A program made the position numbers and the translations under genes. A DNA stretch of 64,000 bases from Agrobacterium larrymoorei (GTDB lineage Bacteria; Pseudomonadota; Alphaproteobacteria; Rhizobiales; Rhizobiaceae), in NCBI RefSeq assembly GCF_005145045.1, contig NZ_CP039692.1, positions 1,009,501 through 1,073,500 on the forward strand, written 5' to 3'. Below the pieces are notes generated by a model. That model was not told the DNA's origin, did no database searches, and was given only the letters and a program-made list of their open reading frames with translations. Of this stretch, positions 19,056 through 28,323 are shown one piece after another. Every line of letters begins with the position of its first letter. Within the stretch, counting starts at the first letter, position 1.

Positions 19056-19115
19056 GCTGATTATTTCTTGATGTCAATCGTGCACTCGGATTTGAGTGCA
19101 ATTTCGTCTAGCGTC

Positions 19116-20183
19116 TCAGGCAAATGGCGCGGAAACTCCGAAACGCTCTGAAAGCGCGGCAAATGCCTCCCGTGTTGCCGGATCGAGTGAAACACCATTG
19201 CGCTCCCGCTCTGCGGCAACTTCCCACTCACGATCCCCGGGGGCCATAACGCGCGCATTTTCTCGCGGCGGAGAATCGCGCAGGACTTGCAGGTATCGCT
19301 TCATGCCAGCATCAAAGGCCCGCTTTTCCAGAAAGGCTTCGGGCTTCAAGGCCATAACGAAAGCGCCCATTCCTCGCGGCGTGGAAAAATCCGGCCCGCC
19401 CATGGGCGCGATATCGAAGCTGAGCTTCATGCCCGTCAGCACCGCGCTGAAGATTTCCGCAACGCCAGCAAGCGCCGCACCCTTGAAACCGAACTCGCCA
19501 CCAAGCGGCGCCAGCATAGCGGCAGCGTCCGCATCACGCGTGTCCAGACCCGCCTCGTCGGAAGCCGTGGCCTGCGGCAGCGGCACTCCAAGGCTGCGAT
19601 AAAGCAGGACGCGGTTATAGGGAATAGAACTTGTCGCCATATCCAGCAGCCATGGATCATCCCCATCCACTGGCACGCCGATGGCAATCGGGTTGGTGCC
19701 ATGAAAGCGCATCGCGCCATCATGCAGGCGCACGAAGCTATCGGAATTACAGAATGTTATGCCGATGAAGCCCTGCTTTGCCGCTTCCAGAGAATAGGCT
19801 CCTGCCGGGCCGAAATGCGATGTATTGCGAATGGCGACGGCACCTATGCCGAAGGTTCCGGCAAGCTGCGTGGCATGGGACATAGCCGTATAGGCAGCAA
19901 GCGCGCCATGGGCGTTATCCGCATCCAGCGTTTCGATTGCACCGAACCCCGCGACTTTTCTGAGGTTCGGCGCGCGGTTTATGCGACCGCCCTGCATGGC
20001 TGTGACGTAATGATCCAGAAGACGAACGCCGTGGCTATCCACGCCGTAGCGCGTGCCATGCATCATGGCACGGGTCGCAGCATCTCCCGTTGCCGCGTCC
20101 GCACCACAGGCTGCGAATACGGCACGGCAAAACCGGTCAAGCGTGGTGAGAGGCACATTCGCATGTGCTTCATCCTGCAACAT
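19116..20183 (-). CDS. Ldh2/malate-type NAD(P)-dependent dehydrogenase
   Basis: A 355-aa member of the Ldh2/MDH2 family, which includes malate, ureidoglycolate, 2,3-diketogulonate and related 2-hydroxyacid dehydrogenases. Visible family segments are YGVDSHGVRLLDHY, IRNTSHFGPAGAYS, which contains the catalytic His, and GTNPIAIGVP. The start at 20183 follows GGAGGAG. It is divergent from the GntR gene at 20303, with repeated half-sites between them, so it is probably that regulator's target. The substrate is not decidable; a sugar-derived 2-keto or 2-hydroxy acid fits the neighbours. Confidence 0.85.
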   Translation of the reverse strand: MLQDEAHANVPLTTLDRFCRAVFAACGADAATGDAATRAMMHGTRYGVDSHGVRLLDHYVTAMQGGRINRAPNLRKVAGFGAIETLDADNAHGALAAYTAMSHATQLAGTFGIGAVAIRNTSHFGPAGAYSLEAAKQGFIGITFCNSDSFVRLHDGAMRFHGTNPIAIGVPVDGDDPWLLDMATSSIPYNRVLLYRSLGVPLPQATASDEAGLDTRDADAAAMLAPLGGEFGFKGAALAGVAEIFSAVLTGMKLSFDIAPMGGPDFSTPRGMGAFVMALKPEAFLEKRAFDAGMKRYLQVLRDSPPRENARVMAPGDREWEVAAERERNGVSLDPATREAFAALSERFGVSAPFA

Positions 20184-20203
20184 TCCGGCTCCTCCCTCCA
20201 AAA

Positions 20204-20270
20204 ATGTCTTATGCATACACTAGACATCATTTTGCGGACGTGCAATCCCTGTCTCGACGAATAAGAGACA
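20204..20270. promoter_or_regulatory. Two TGTCT/AGACA inverted repeats in a divergent promoter
   Basis: ATGTCT (20204) pairs with AGACAT (20222) across 12 bases, and TGTCTC (20250) pairs with GAGACA (20265) across 9 bases. All four share the TGTCT/AGACA half-site. They sit between the Ldh2-type gene and the two-HTH GntR gene, which suits a regulator with two DNA-binding domains. Confidence 0.55.
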
Positions 20271-20302
20271 TCCGTTCGAAACCGAACCTCGTGGGACATG
20301 GC

Positions 20303-21298
20303 ATGAAGAGCGCAACGACCGGCATTGCTCCGCGTCTTTACAGGCGGGCCTGCGAAATTCTCGCCGCGGACATTGCCAATGGCGTCATTGCTCAGGGCGC
20401 ACGCCTGACCGAAACCACGGTCGCCACGCGCTTCGGCATAAGCCGCGCTCCCGCACGCCAGGCGCTTGCAGAACTGGAGCGGCTCCACCTCGTGCGCAAA
20501 TCAGAAACGCGCGGCTATGATGTGATTGGCAAAAGCAGATCGACGCTGGACGGCTTGAATGATGAGGGCCCCACAAGCATCGCCGAAACCCCGTATATTC
20601 AATCCCAATCCAGCTGGGAGCTGATCTACGACAATATCGAAATCGAGATCGTTTCGCGCACATCGCTTGCCAGCTGGCGGATCAACGAGGCGGTTCTTGC
20701 CAAGCACTATGGCGTCAGCCGCACGGTGGCGCGCGATGTGGTTGCCCGCCTTCAGCAACGCGGCATAGTGCGCAAGGATGATAGCGGACGCTGGTACGCT
20801 CCTGCTCTGACGGCAAGGCACATCGAAGAACTTTACGAGCTTCGCTGGCTGCTGGAGCCCGCAGCACTGGAAAAGGCGGCTCCAAATCTTCCCCCTGGGC
20901 TTCTGCAATCTCTGCGCAAGAACGTGGAGGACGCCATTCAAACCGTCGATACCATAGACGGGGAAACGCTGGATGCGCTGGAGCAGCAGCTGCATGTGCA
21001 GCTTCTGGGCTATTGCGGAAACGAGTCGCTGATGCGCGCCATCAGCCTGCCGCAGGCGCTGCTTGTCGCGCATCATTTTCTCTACCACTGGACCATGGGC
21101 CTGTTCGCCACCGAGCCATTTCTCCCGGAGCATCTGGCGATTTTCGATTGCCTTCTGGCAGGCGATATCGAAGGCGCGAAGGCCGAGCTGGTTCGCCATC
21201 TGCAGATTTCCAGAAGCCGCGCAATGATGCGCATTCAGGCGGTGGCAGAGGTCATTTCACCCGATGAACTGCCCTACCTCGAGAGGCTGGAGGGCTGA
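20303..21298 (+). CDS. GntR-family regulator with two winged-helix domains
   Basis: A 331-aa protein. It has a first GntR-type helix-turn-helix ([26 protein letters not shown], about residues 32-60). A second lies about 100 residues later ([27 protein letters not shown]). A C-terminal FCD-like all-helical domain follows. Most GntR proteins have a single DNA-binding domain. The start at 20303 is the ATG nearest the first domain; an extension to 20165 would overlap the divergent gene start. It precedes an enolase-superfamily gene by 43 bases and probably controls that gene and the divergent dehydrogenase. Confidence 0.85.
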   Translation: MKSATTGIAPRLYRRACEILAADIANGVIAQGARLTETTVATRFGISRAPARQALAELERLHLVRKSETRGYDVIGKSRSTLDGLNDEGPTSIAETPYIQSQSSWELIYDNIEIEIVSRTSLASWRINEAVLAKHYGVSRTVARDVVARLQQRGIVRKDDSGRWYAPALTARHIEELYELRWLLEPAALEKAAPNLPPGLLQSLRKNVEDAIQTVDTIDGETLDALEQQLHVQLLGYCGNESLMRAISLPQALLVAHHFLYHWTMGLFATEPFLPEHLAIFDCLLAGDIEGAKAELVRHLQISRSRAMMRIQAVAEVISPDELPYLERLEG

Positions 21299-21341
21299 CG
21301 AGGGGTCAGGAAAATCGATAATCGGAGGAGGATTATCCATC

Positions 21342-22460
21342 ATGAAAATCGCATCTGTTCACCCATTCATTCTGCATCTGCCGCTGACATCGGACTCGAT
21401 CTCCGATTCCACCCACAGCATCACCCATTGGGGCGTCGTCGGCACAAAAATCGTGACCACGGATGGGCTGGAAGGTTACGGCTTTACCGGAACGCACGCC
21501 CACCTTGCATCCGATAGGCTGATCACCGCCTGCATTCGCGATTGCTATGCACCGCTTCTGATCGGCGAGGATGCGAATGATCATACGCGGCTCTGGACAA
21601 AGCTTGCCCGTTATCCTTCGCTTCAATGGGTCGGGCGCGCAGGAATCACCCATCTGGCCCTCGCTGCCGTGGATGTCGCGCTTTGGGACTTGAAGGCGAA
21701 GAAGGCCGGATTGCCGCTCTGGAGCTATCTCGGCGGCGCGCGCACCGACAGGCTGGAAGCTTACAACACCGATATTGGCTGGCTGTCTTTTTCCAAACAG
21801 GCTCTGCTCGATGGCGCAGCTAAAGCCATCGAGGAGGATGGCTTTAGCCGGGTAAAGATCAAAGTCGGCCACGACGATCCGAATATCGACATCGAGCGCC
21901 TGAGCGCGACGCGCGAGCGCCTCGGCTCATCCATCCGCATCGCAATCGATGGCAATGGCAAGTGGGATTTGCCGACATGCCAGCGCTTCTGCGCTCTCGC
22001 CCGCGATCTCGATATATACTGGTTCGAAGAGCCGTTATGGTATGATGATGTCGCAAGCCACGCGACCCTTGCCCGCAACACATCGATCCCGATTGCGCTC
22101 GGCGAACAACTCTACACGCTCGATGCCTTCCGCTCCTTCATCTCCGCCGGAGCAGTGGCCTATGTGCAGCCCGACGTGACGCGGCTTGGCGGGATTACCG
22201 AATATATTCAGGTAGCCGATCTTGCGCTTGCACACCGGCTACCCGTCGTGCCCCATGCAGGCGAAATGAGCCAGGTGCATGTGCACCTAAGCTACTGGCA
22301 TCCCGCCTCCACCATTCTCGAATATATCCCTTGGATCAAGGATCACTTCGAAGAACCGGCGGATGTGGAGGACGGCGTCTATAAGCGCCCACAGAAACCG
22401 GGCGCCGGAACGACAGTGCTTGAGGAAAGCTTCGCCCGCTTCGGCAAAAGCATCGATTGA
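21342..22460 (+). CDS. Mandelate racemase/muconate lactonizing (enolase superfamily) enzyme
   Basis: A 372-aa enzyme with the enolase-superfamily barrel. [10 protein letters not shown] carries the KxK-type base, and the metal ligands lie in [17 protein letters not shown] and ALGEQLYT. A His-containing [15 protein letters not shown] segment may act as the opposite base. The arrangement suits an acid-sugar dehydratase or racemase, but the exact substrate cannot be read from motifs. The ATG at 21342 follows GGAGGAGGATT. It forms a pair with the upstream GntR gene. The stop lies 3 bases from the convergent rutF stop. Confidence 0.85.
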   Translation: MKIASVHPFILHLPLTSDSISDSTHSITHWGVVGTKIVTTDGLEGYGFTGTHAHLASDRLITACIRDCYAPLLIGEDANDHTRLWTKLARYPSLQWVGRAGITHLALAAVDVALWDLKAKKAGLPLWSYLGGARTDRLEAYNTDIGWLSFSKQALLDGAAKAIEEDGFSRVKIKVGHDDPNIDIERLSATRERLGSSIRIAIDGNGKWDLPTCQRFCALARDLDIYWFEEPLWYDDVASHATLARNTSIPIALGEQLYTLDAFRSFISAGAVAYVQPDVTRLGGITEYIQVADLALAHRLPVVPHAGEMSQVHVHLSYWHPASTILEYIPWIKDHFEEPADVEDGVYKRPQKPGAGTTVLEESFARFGKSID

Positions 22461-22463
22461 GGA

Positions 22464-22955
22464 TTAAAGCTTGCGGTAGCTACGCTTGAAGTAGATCAGC
22501 GCTTCTTCGCCTTCTCCAATAACAGTATCCACCACGTCGCAGATGATGATGTCGTGGGTGCTGCCATCATGGATGGTGCGCACGCGGCAATCGAAAGAGG
22601 CGAGCGCACCTTTCAGAACCGGTGCGCCGGTTTCCAGCGTCGACCATTCCGCAGCGGCAAAGCGCTCTTCGATAGGCGTCTTGCCACCAAAAAGCTGGCT
22701 GAGTTTTTCCTGGTCTCCGCCAAGCGTATTGACGCAGATGACGCCGTTTTCGAACAGAAAACGGTGAGCCGATGAACTACGGTTGATGCAGACGAGAAGT
22801 GTCGGCGGATTGTCCGAAACGCTGCAAACAGCCGTTGCGGCAAAGCCTGCCCTTCCGGCAGCACCATCCGTGGTGACGATATTGACCGCACCGGCAAGCT
22901 GCGACATCGCGTTTCTGTAGTCGAGGCTGCGTGTCTCCGCAGTCTTGATCTCCAT
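22464..22955 (-). CDS. rutF: RutF-like NADH:FMN reductase
   Basis: A 163-aa flavin reductase-like protein. Key segments are MSQLAGAVNIVTTDG, GFAATAVCSVSDNPPTLLVCI, and a C-terminal HDIIICDVVDTVIGEGEEALIYF. In the Rut pathway it supplies reduced FMN to the RutA oxygenase. Its place at the end of rutABCD supports this. The start at 22955 follows AAGGAAG; an extension to 22988 has no ribosome site. Confidence 0.9.
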   Translation of the reverse strand: MEIKTAETRSLDYRNAMSQLAGAVNIVTTDGAAGRAGFAATAVCSVSDNPPTLLVCINRSSSAHRFLFENGVICVNTLGGDQEKLSQLFGGKTPIEERFAAAEWSTLETGAPVLKGALASFDCRVRTIHDGSTHDIIICDVVDTVIGEGEEALIYFKRSYRKL

Positions 22956-23014
22956 TGCGGCTTCCTTTTCAAGACACATCATGTGCATCTAACTCTGCCT
23001 TTCCTAACAAGTCA

Positions 23015-23809
23015 TCAAGCAAGCGCCCGGTTGCCTGCAACGAGAAACGCTTCCACCACGTCGTTGAACTGATCTGCATAGGTAATGTTCATTGCATGTG
23101 CGCCGAATTCGAAGACCGAAAGCTCTGCATTTCCCAATCCTTCGGCAAGGCGGATCGATCGCGTATAGGGCACCAGAAGATCGTCCTTCGCCGCGATTAC
23201 CAGCGTTTCAGCTTTAATCTTTGCGAGATCAGCATCCACATCGAATGCCCTGAGCGCTGCGATGCGTCGCAACACATTCGTCTTCCCCTGAAAATGCGCC
23301 ACACCATGCGCATCGTCCTTCGCAAGGCGTTCAGCATTTTCAGACATCCAGACAGCCGGGTAAAGAAAAAGCGGCTGCGCCTTGACGAAAGCCTGGACGC
23401 CCGAATTTTCAAGCAAGGCAATGCGCGCATCGAAGCACCGACCCGAATGCGGATCGGCCCTGCTCCAGGCGTTGATCAGCACGAGGCGGTCGATCAGCTC
23501 CGGTCGGCGCAATGCGATATCGAGGCCGATCAAGCCACCAAGCGCGTGGCCCATGAGGTGAAAACGGCTGACGCCAAGCGCCTCGGCGATGCGGATGACA
23601 TCATCCGCCATGGCGGAGATCCCGCCATGTTCCGGCACCTCGCCCCCGGTTCTGCCCGTGCCCTGATGATCATAGGTCACCACCCGAAAATGCTTCTCGA
23701 GCATTTCCATTTGCGGTGCCCAATAGGCGCCGGAACCGCCAAGACCGGACGACAGGATAATCGTCTCGGCCCCGGCATCGCTTCTGCCAGTCACATCGAA
23801 ATAGACCAT
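23015..23809 (-). CDS. rutD: RutD-like alpha/beta hydrolase
   Basis: A 264-aa alpha/beta-hydrolase. The oxyanion-side segment is LSSGLGGSGAYW. The nucleophile elbow LMGHALGGLIGLD has Ala where the catalytic Ser is usual (GHALG), as in RutD proteins. Late segments are AAKDDLLVPY and FGAHAMNITY. In the Rut pathway RutD accelerates release of aminoacrylate-derived products. It lies 12 bases after rutC. The Ser-to-Ala elbow argues against a conventional esterase. Confidence 0.9.
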   Translation of the reverse strand: MVYFDVTGRSDAGAETIILSSGLGGSGAYWAPQMEMLEKHFRVVTYDHQGTGRTGGEVPEHGGISAMADDVIRIAEALGVSRFHLMGHALGGLIGLDIALRRPELIDRLVLINAWSRADPHSGRCFDARIALLENSGVQAFVKAQPLFLYPAVWMSENAERLAKDDAHGVAHFQGKTNVLRRIAALRAFDVDADLAKIKAETLVIAAKDDLLVPYTRSIRLAEGLGNAELSVFEFGAHAMNITYADQFNDVVEAFLVAGNRALA

Positions 23810-23821
23810 GATCGCGCTCGA

Positions 23822-24208
23822 TCACGCGCCGATATGGGCGACGGTGGCTATTTCCACCAGCGCATCCGGCTTTACCAGCCCGCACTGAATGCAATAGCGC
23901 GCGGGCTTGTCACCCGGAAAATACTCGGCATAGACCGTGTTGATCGCCTGATAGTTCGCCCAGTCGGTAATGAAGATGTGGTTCATCGTCACATCATCCA
24001 TGGTGCCACCGGCCTTTTCGATCACGGATTTGATCGTATCCAACACGTGCCGGGTTTGCGCTGCCGCGTCACCCACATGCACCACGTCATTGTTCTTGTC
24101 GAAGGGCAGCGTGCCGGACACATAGACCACGCCGTCTGCCAGCGTGCCGGGCGAGAAAGGAGCGATGGGTTTGGCTGTGCCTTCAGGCACGATAATCGTC
24201 TTAGGCAT
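23822..24208 (-). CDS. rutC: RutC, RidA-family aminoacrylate deaminase
   Basis: A 128-aa RidA/YjgF-family protein. It contains [21 protein letters not shown] and the C-terminal segment [18 protein letters not shown], whose Arg-x-x-x-Gln arrangement is typical of RutC. It removes 3-aminoacrylate made during uracil breakdown. It sits 24 bases after rutB and 12 before rutD. Confidence 0.92.
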   Translation of the reverse strand: MPKTIIVPEGTAKPIAPFSPGTLADGVVYVSGTLPFDKNNDVVHVGDAAAQTRHVLDTIKSVIEKAGGTMDDVTMNHIFITDWANYQAINTVYAEYFPGDKPARYCIQCGLVKPDALVEIATVAHIGA

Positions 24209-24232
24209 TGTCGTTCTCCTCTGTAAAAATTG

Positions 24233-24973
24233 CTAGTCTTCAACCGGCGCAGCCTGAGAGATGACGGCACAGAAATCATTGACCGTCGCCACCCAGCCGA
24301 AGAACTTTTCGACATTGTAGACGGTGGCCTGCTGAATGAATTCCGGCCCCAGATGATGCGTCGCGTCTTCCAGCATCACGCCAAAATATTCGAGGTGAAA
24401 GGCATCGCGCAGCGAGCTTTCGACGCAGACATTGGTGGCAATGCCGACGAAGACCAGATTGCGGATGCCCCGCGCGCGCAAAACGCTATCCATATTGGTG
24501 TTGAAAAAGCCGCTATAGCGGGTCTTTGGCACCAGAATATCGCCCGGCTGTGGCTGCAACTCATCCACGATGGCATAATCCCATGTCCCCTTCGCCAGAA
24601 GCTTGCCCTGATGCTCCGGGTTGGCGCGCATATGCTTCAGCGCGTTGGATTTATGCCAGTTCGGCGAACCCGGACCACCTGCCTCGACATAGTCCTTATC
24701 CCAGCCATTCTGGAAATAGACGACGAGAACGCCTGCGGCTCGCGCCGCATCCAGCGTCTTTTTGATGTTGGAAATGGTGGATTTCGCGCCCGAAATATCG
24801 AACCCCGCCAGATCGACATATCCGCCTTCGGTGGAATAGGCGTTCTGCATATCCACCACCACGACTGCGGTCTCGGATGGTTTCAGCGAAATCGGTTCGG
24901 GGCGGGCGGGGAGTGTTACGCTTTCCGAACGGCTCTTGGGAGCCGTGTAACCTGCAACGATGGTATCGCTCAT
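24233..24973 (-). CDS. rutB: RutB, peroxyureidoacrylate/ureidoacrylate amidohydrolase
   Basis: A 246-aa cysteine hydrolase of the isochorismatase fold. The catalytic Asp is in VVVDMQNAY, the Lys in [12 protein letters not shown], and the Cys in [12 protein letters not shown]. In the Rut pathway it releases carbamate from the ring-opened pyrimidine. The gene overlaps the rutA stop by 4 bases (ATGA). Confidence 0.93.
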   Translation of the reverse strand: MSDTIVAGYTAPKSRSESVTLPARPEPISLKPSETAVVVVDMQNAYSTEGGYVDLAGFDISGAKSTISNIKKTLDAARAAGVLVVYFQNGWDKDYVEAGGPGSPNWHKSNALKHMRANPEHQGKLLAKGTWDYAIVDELQPQPGDILVPKTRYSGFFNTNMDSVLRARGIRNLVFVGIATNVCVESSLRDAFHLEYFGVMLEDATHHLGPEFIQQATVYNVEKFFGWVATVNDFCAVISQAAPVED

Positions 24974-26061
24974 TCCGCAGCCTCCAGCGCCGGCTTTATG
25001 TGAGCGCGGCTTTTCATCAGCGGCTGAACGAACTTGCCGAACTTTTCCACACCCTCAAGGAAATCATCGAAGGTGAGCATTGCGCCGCCGGTTCCCGGCA
25101 CCTCCGCCATCTCATCCAGCATCGCCGCCACTTCCTCATAGGAACCGATCAGCGTACCCATGTTAATGTTGACCGCGGAAACCGGATTGGACATGTGGCG
25201 GACATTGGTATCGGAGCCCGATTTCGTATCGACAGCGCTTTGCAGGCCGAGCCACTTGATGGCCTCCTGATCGGCACCGGCCTTGTAATGCTCCCATTTG
25301 GCCCACGCGTCTTCGGCTTTCTCCTCGGCAATCACCATTGTCAGCACGAAGGATTTCACATCGCGCCCGGTCTTTTCGGTTGCCGCCAAAAGCCGCTCAT
25401 TCGTTGGTGCGAATGCCTTTGGCGTGTTGACGCCCACGCCGAAGCAGAAACTGTAATCGGCAAATTTCGCCGAAAACGCCATGCCCTTGTCGGATGAACC
25501 AGCGCAGATAAGCTTCACATGCCCTTCCGGCACAGGCTTCATGCGGCAGTCATCCATGGTGAAATATTTGCCCTTCAGGTCAGACTGACCCTCGGTCAGC
25601 AATTCCTGCAAAACCGTCGTATATTCCCCGAGATATTCGTAACGGTCGCCGAAATAATCATCTCCCGGCCACAGTCCCATCTGGCTGTATTCCGGTCGCT
25701 GCCATCCCGTTACCAGATTAACGCCGAAGCGGCCGCCGGAGATGCTGTCGATTGTCGTTGCCATGCGCGCGACAATGGCCGGAGGCATAACAATGGTTGC
25801 CGCCGTGGCGAAGAGCTTTATCTTGGACGTGACCGCCGCAAGACCGGCCATGAGGGTGAAGGACTCCAGATTATAATCCCAGAACTCCGTCTTGCCCCCG
25901 AAGCCCCGCAGCTTGATCATGGACAGCGCAAAATCGAAACCGTATTTCTCGGCCTTCAGCGTGATTTCCTTGTTCAGCTGAAAGCTCGGCTTGTATTGGG
26001 GCGAGTTTTCCGAAAGCAGCCAGCCATTGTTTCCGATTGGAATGAAAACACCAATTTCCAT
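24970..26061 (-). CDS. rutA: RutA, pyrimidine oxygenase
   Basis: A 363-aa flavin-dependent luciferase-like monooxygenase that opens the uracil ring. It begins [20 protein letters not shown]. It has the barrel segments [18 protein letters not shown] and [16 protein letters not shown]. The start at 26061 follows GAGGATGAA. It is the first gene of a compact rutABCDF operon. RutG (permease) and RutE (malonic semialdehyde reductase) are missing, so uptake and the last reduction must be met by other genes. Confidence 0.95.
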   Translation of the reverse strand: MEIGVFIPIGNNGWLLSENSPQYKPSFQLNKEITLKAEKYGFDFALSMIKLRGFGGKTEFWDYNLESFTLMAGLAAVTSKIKLFATAATIVMPPAIVARMATTIDSISGGRFGVNLVTGWQRPEYSQMGLWPGDDYFGDRYEYLGEYTTVLQELLTEGQSDLKGKYFTMDDCRMKPVPEGHVKLICAGSSDKGMAFSAKFADYSFCFGVGVNTPKAFAPTNERLLAATEKTGRDVKSFVLTMVIAEEKAEDAWAKWEHYKAGADQEAIKWLGLQSAVDTKSGSDTNVRHMSNPVSAVNINMGTLIGSYEEVAAMLDEMAEVPGTGGAMLTFDDFLEGVEKFGKFVQPLMKSRAHIKPALEAAE

Positions 26062-26177
26062 TTCATCCTCCAGTTCTGTTCCCTTGGTTGAACCTTTTGA
26101 GGGAATGGAAGCAGCTTTCGTGCCACTCTGAAAATGCAAATGAAATCAATAGGTCTGGTATATCGGCGCTTCAATTA

Positions 26178-26214
26178 TTTTATCAAACGATAAAAATTTT
26201 ATCGTTTGATAAAA
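26178..26214. promoter_or_regulatory. Double palindromic operator between rutA and an SDR gene
   Basis: Two 18-bp sites, TTTTATCAAACGATAAAA (26178-26195) and TTTTATCGTTTGATAAAA (26197-26214), are separated by one base. Each has TTTATC-N4-GATAAA dyad symmetry, and the second is the exact reverse complement of the first. This is strong evidence for a dimer-of-dimers operator. The TTGACCA-type RutR site of enterobacteria is not what is seen. The bound protein is unknown. Confidence 0.75.
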
Positions 26215-26318
26215 TTTTGCTTCTTTTCTCGGCAGTCCTAGTGAGATGTTTATATGCAGCCTTTGCCCTTCGCGCCTGTGCGGCTAAGGTCTGTTGGAAT
26301 CGCATATGAGGAGGAGAC

Positions 26319-27075
26319 ATGTCCGTTCAACTATTCAATTTTATCCGGCAAGACCGCACTGATCACCGGGTCTTCTCAAGGCATCGGCTTTGCATTGGCG
26401 CGCGGGCTTGCAGCCGCAGGCGCAAAGGTCGTGCTGAACGGAAGAGACAAGGCCAAGCTTGAGGCCGCTACGAAGGAAATCGACGGCGCGACGTTTCTGG
26501 CCTTCGATGCAACGGATTATGACGGTGTGAAAGCAGCTGTCGATGGTTTTGAAAGCGAGCATGGCCCGATCGACGTTCTGGTCAACAATGCCGGTATGCA
26601 GCACCGGGCGCCGCTGGAGGAATTTCCTGCGCAGGCCTTCGAGACACTTCTGAGAGCCAATATTTCGACCGTCTTCAATGTCGGTCAGGCGGTCGCACGT
26701 CACATGATACAGCGCGGAAAGGGAAAGATCGTCAACATTGCCAGCGTGCAATCCGCACTCGCCCGGCCCGGAATCGCGCCCTACACAACCACCAAAGGCG
26801 CGGTTGCCAATCTGACCAAGGGCATGGCCACCGACTGGGCCAGGCATGGCCTGCAATGCAATGCCATCGCGCCCGGTTATTTCGATACGCCTTTGAATGC
26901 CGCTCTTGTTGCCGACCCGAATTTTACCGATTGGCTGCAAAAGCGCACACCCGCCGGGCGCTGGGGCAATGTGGAAGAACTCGTCGGTGCCTGCATCTTT
27001 CTTGCGTCCGACGCGTCCTCCTTCGTCAACGGTCACGTGCTTTATGTGGATGGCGGCATCACCGTGTCGCTCTAA
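26319..27075 (+). CDS. SDR oxidoreductase, gluconate 5-dehydrogenase-like, with apparent 5' frameshift
   Basis: A short-chain dehydrogenase with cofactor motif TGSSQGIGFALARG, VNNAG, the catalytic YxxxK as YTTTKGAV, and a C-terminal FVNGHVLYVDGG. It is closest to gluconate 5-dehydrogenases, which commonly begin near MSVQLFxLSGKTALITGSSQ. Here a GAGGAGGAGAC ribosome site precedes ATG at 26319. That ATG reads MSVQLFN and then loses the SDR frame at the T run 26339-26342, where one T seems extra. The SDR frame itself is open from an ATG at 26254 without a good ribosome site. Either the gene is frameshifted, a base error exists, or translation starts upstream. Confidence 0.75.
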
Positions 27076-27082
27076 GGCGCCC

Positions 27083-27114
27083 CACCGCGTCGTCCCACGA
27101 GACGCGGTGAGTTT
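27083..27114 (+). terminator. Rho-independent terminator of the SDR gene
   Basis: CACCGCGTC (27083-27091) pairs with GACGCGGTG (27101-27109) and is followed by AGTTTT. Confidence 0.7.
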
Positions 27115-27124
27115 TGAAATGCCA

Positions 27125-28114
27125 TCAGTCCATCTGGACGTTCGCGTCCTTTACCACCGGAGCCCATTTGGCGATTTCTTCCGACACATGGGTTTTCAGT
27201 TCTTCCGGCGAAGATGCCACGATCTTTGCGCTAAACTCCGCCATGCGTCCGGCAACACCCGGATCGGCAAGTGCCTTCTTTGCCGCCTCGTTGAGCTTGT
27301 TGACTGCTTCATCCGGCGTCCCCGCCGGTGCAAAAAGAGCGTTCCAGGTGTAGGTTTCATAGCCTGGTACCGTTTCGGCAATGGTCGGAACATCCGGGAA
27401 GGAGGAAGCGCGCTCCGCCGTCGTGACGCCCAACGCCTTCAATGTGCCCGACTTGATGTGACCGGAAGAGGACGGCAAGTTATCGAACATGATCGATATC
27501 TGGTTGCCCAGAAGATCATTTAAGGCAGGGCCCGAACCTTTGTAGGGCACATGCTGCATGTCGACACCCGCCATGCTTTTGAACAACTCTCCCGAAAGGT
27601 GAAGCGGCGTGCCGTTGCCGGATGAGGCATAGGCATGTTTCTCCGGCTCGGCCTTCAAAAGTGCGACAAGCTCCGCGACATTATTCACCGGAAGCTGCGG
27701 GTTTACGACCAGTACATTGGGCACCACCACGAGCAGCGAAACCGGTGCGAAATCCTTTTCCGGATCATAAGGCTTGGTCTTGAGGATCAAGGGGTTGAGC
27801 GCGTGTGTCGCGACCGTACCCATCAAGATCGTGTAGCCATCTGGCTCGGCGCGTGCCACGCGGTCTGCCCCCAGATTGCCGCCTGCGCCTGCAATATTTT
27901 CGACAACGATCTGTTGACCCAGCCCCTCGCCCATTTTCTGCGCAATCACGCGCGCAACGACATCCGTGGAGCCGCCAGCGGCAAACGGCACGACAAGTGT
28001 AATCGGTCGCTCAGGATAGGTCTGGGCGCTGGCAACTCCATTCATGGACAGGATAGCTGCAGCCGACGCTGCCAGCATGAGTGCTGCGCGGCGTTTGAAA
28101 AGTCGCATAGTCAT
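27125..28114 (-). CDS. Bug-family (TctC-like) periplasmic solute-binding protein
   Basis: A 329-aa receptor of the tripartite tricarboxylate family. A signal peptide ends near NGVASAQT. The mature part begins YPERPITLVVPFAAGGSTDVVAR, the family signature, and contains ENIAGAGGNLGADRVA and VPYKGSGPALNDLLGNQI. The start at 28114 follows GGAGGAGGTTTT. No TctA/TctB membrane genes lie nearby, so it is an orphan receptor, as is common in this family. The ligand is unknown, but carboxylates are typical. Confidence 0.9.
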   Translation of the reverse strand: MTMRLFKRRAALMLAASAAAILSMNGVASAQTYPERPITLVVPFAAGGSTDVVARVIAQKMGEGLGQQIVVENIAGAGGNLGADRVARAEPDGYTILMGTVATHALNPLILKTKPYDPEKDFAPVSLLVVVPNVLVVNPQLPVNNVAELVALLKAEPEKHAYASSGNGTPLHLSGELFKSMAGVDMQHVPYKGSGPALNDLLGNQISIMFDNLPSSSGHIKSGTLKALGVTTAERASSFPDVPTIAETVPGYETYTWNALFAPAGTPDEAVNKLNEAAKKALADPGVAGRMAEFSAKIVASSPEELKTHVSEEIAKWAPVVKDANVQMD

Positions 28115-28273
28115 AAAACCTCCTCCGGGCGGCCTCCGTGCCGCTTGCGGCATAGTACCGAAACCCGGATGGAGAGCAACCTGGACATGGTATTTCAGCT
28201 TGAAACAGACCCTTTCAGCAAAATGACACGCTCAGGTAGCTTTGATGCGATGTTTAGTTTTCGTTAATAAAAA

Positions 28274-28293
28274 ACCCGCCTCGTGAGGCGGGT
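28274..28293 (-). terminator. Rho-independent terminator of pheT
   Basis: ACCCGCCTC and GAGGCGGGT form the stem, and a T run follows on the minus strand. It lies 31 bases after the pheT stop. Confidence 0.8.
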
Positions 28294-28323
28294 CTCATTT
28301 CTTATAAAGCCAATGAAACTGGC

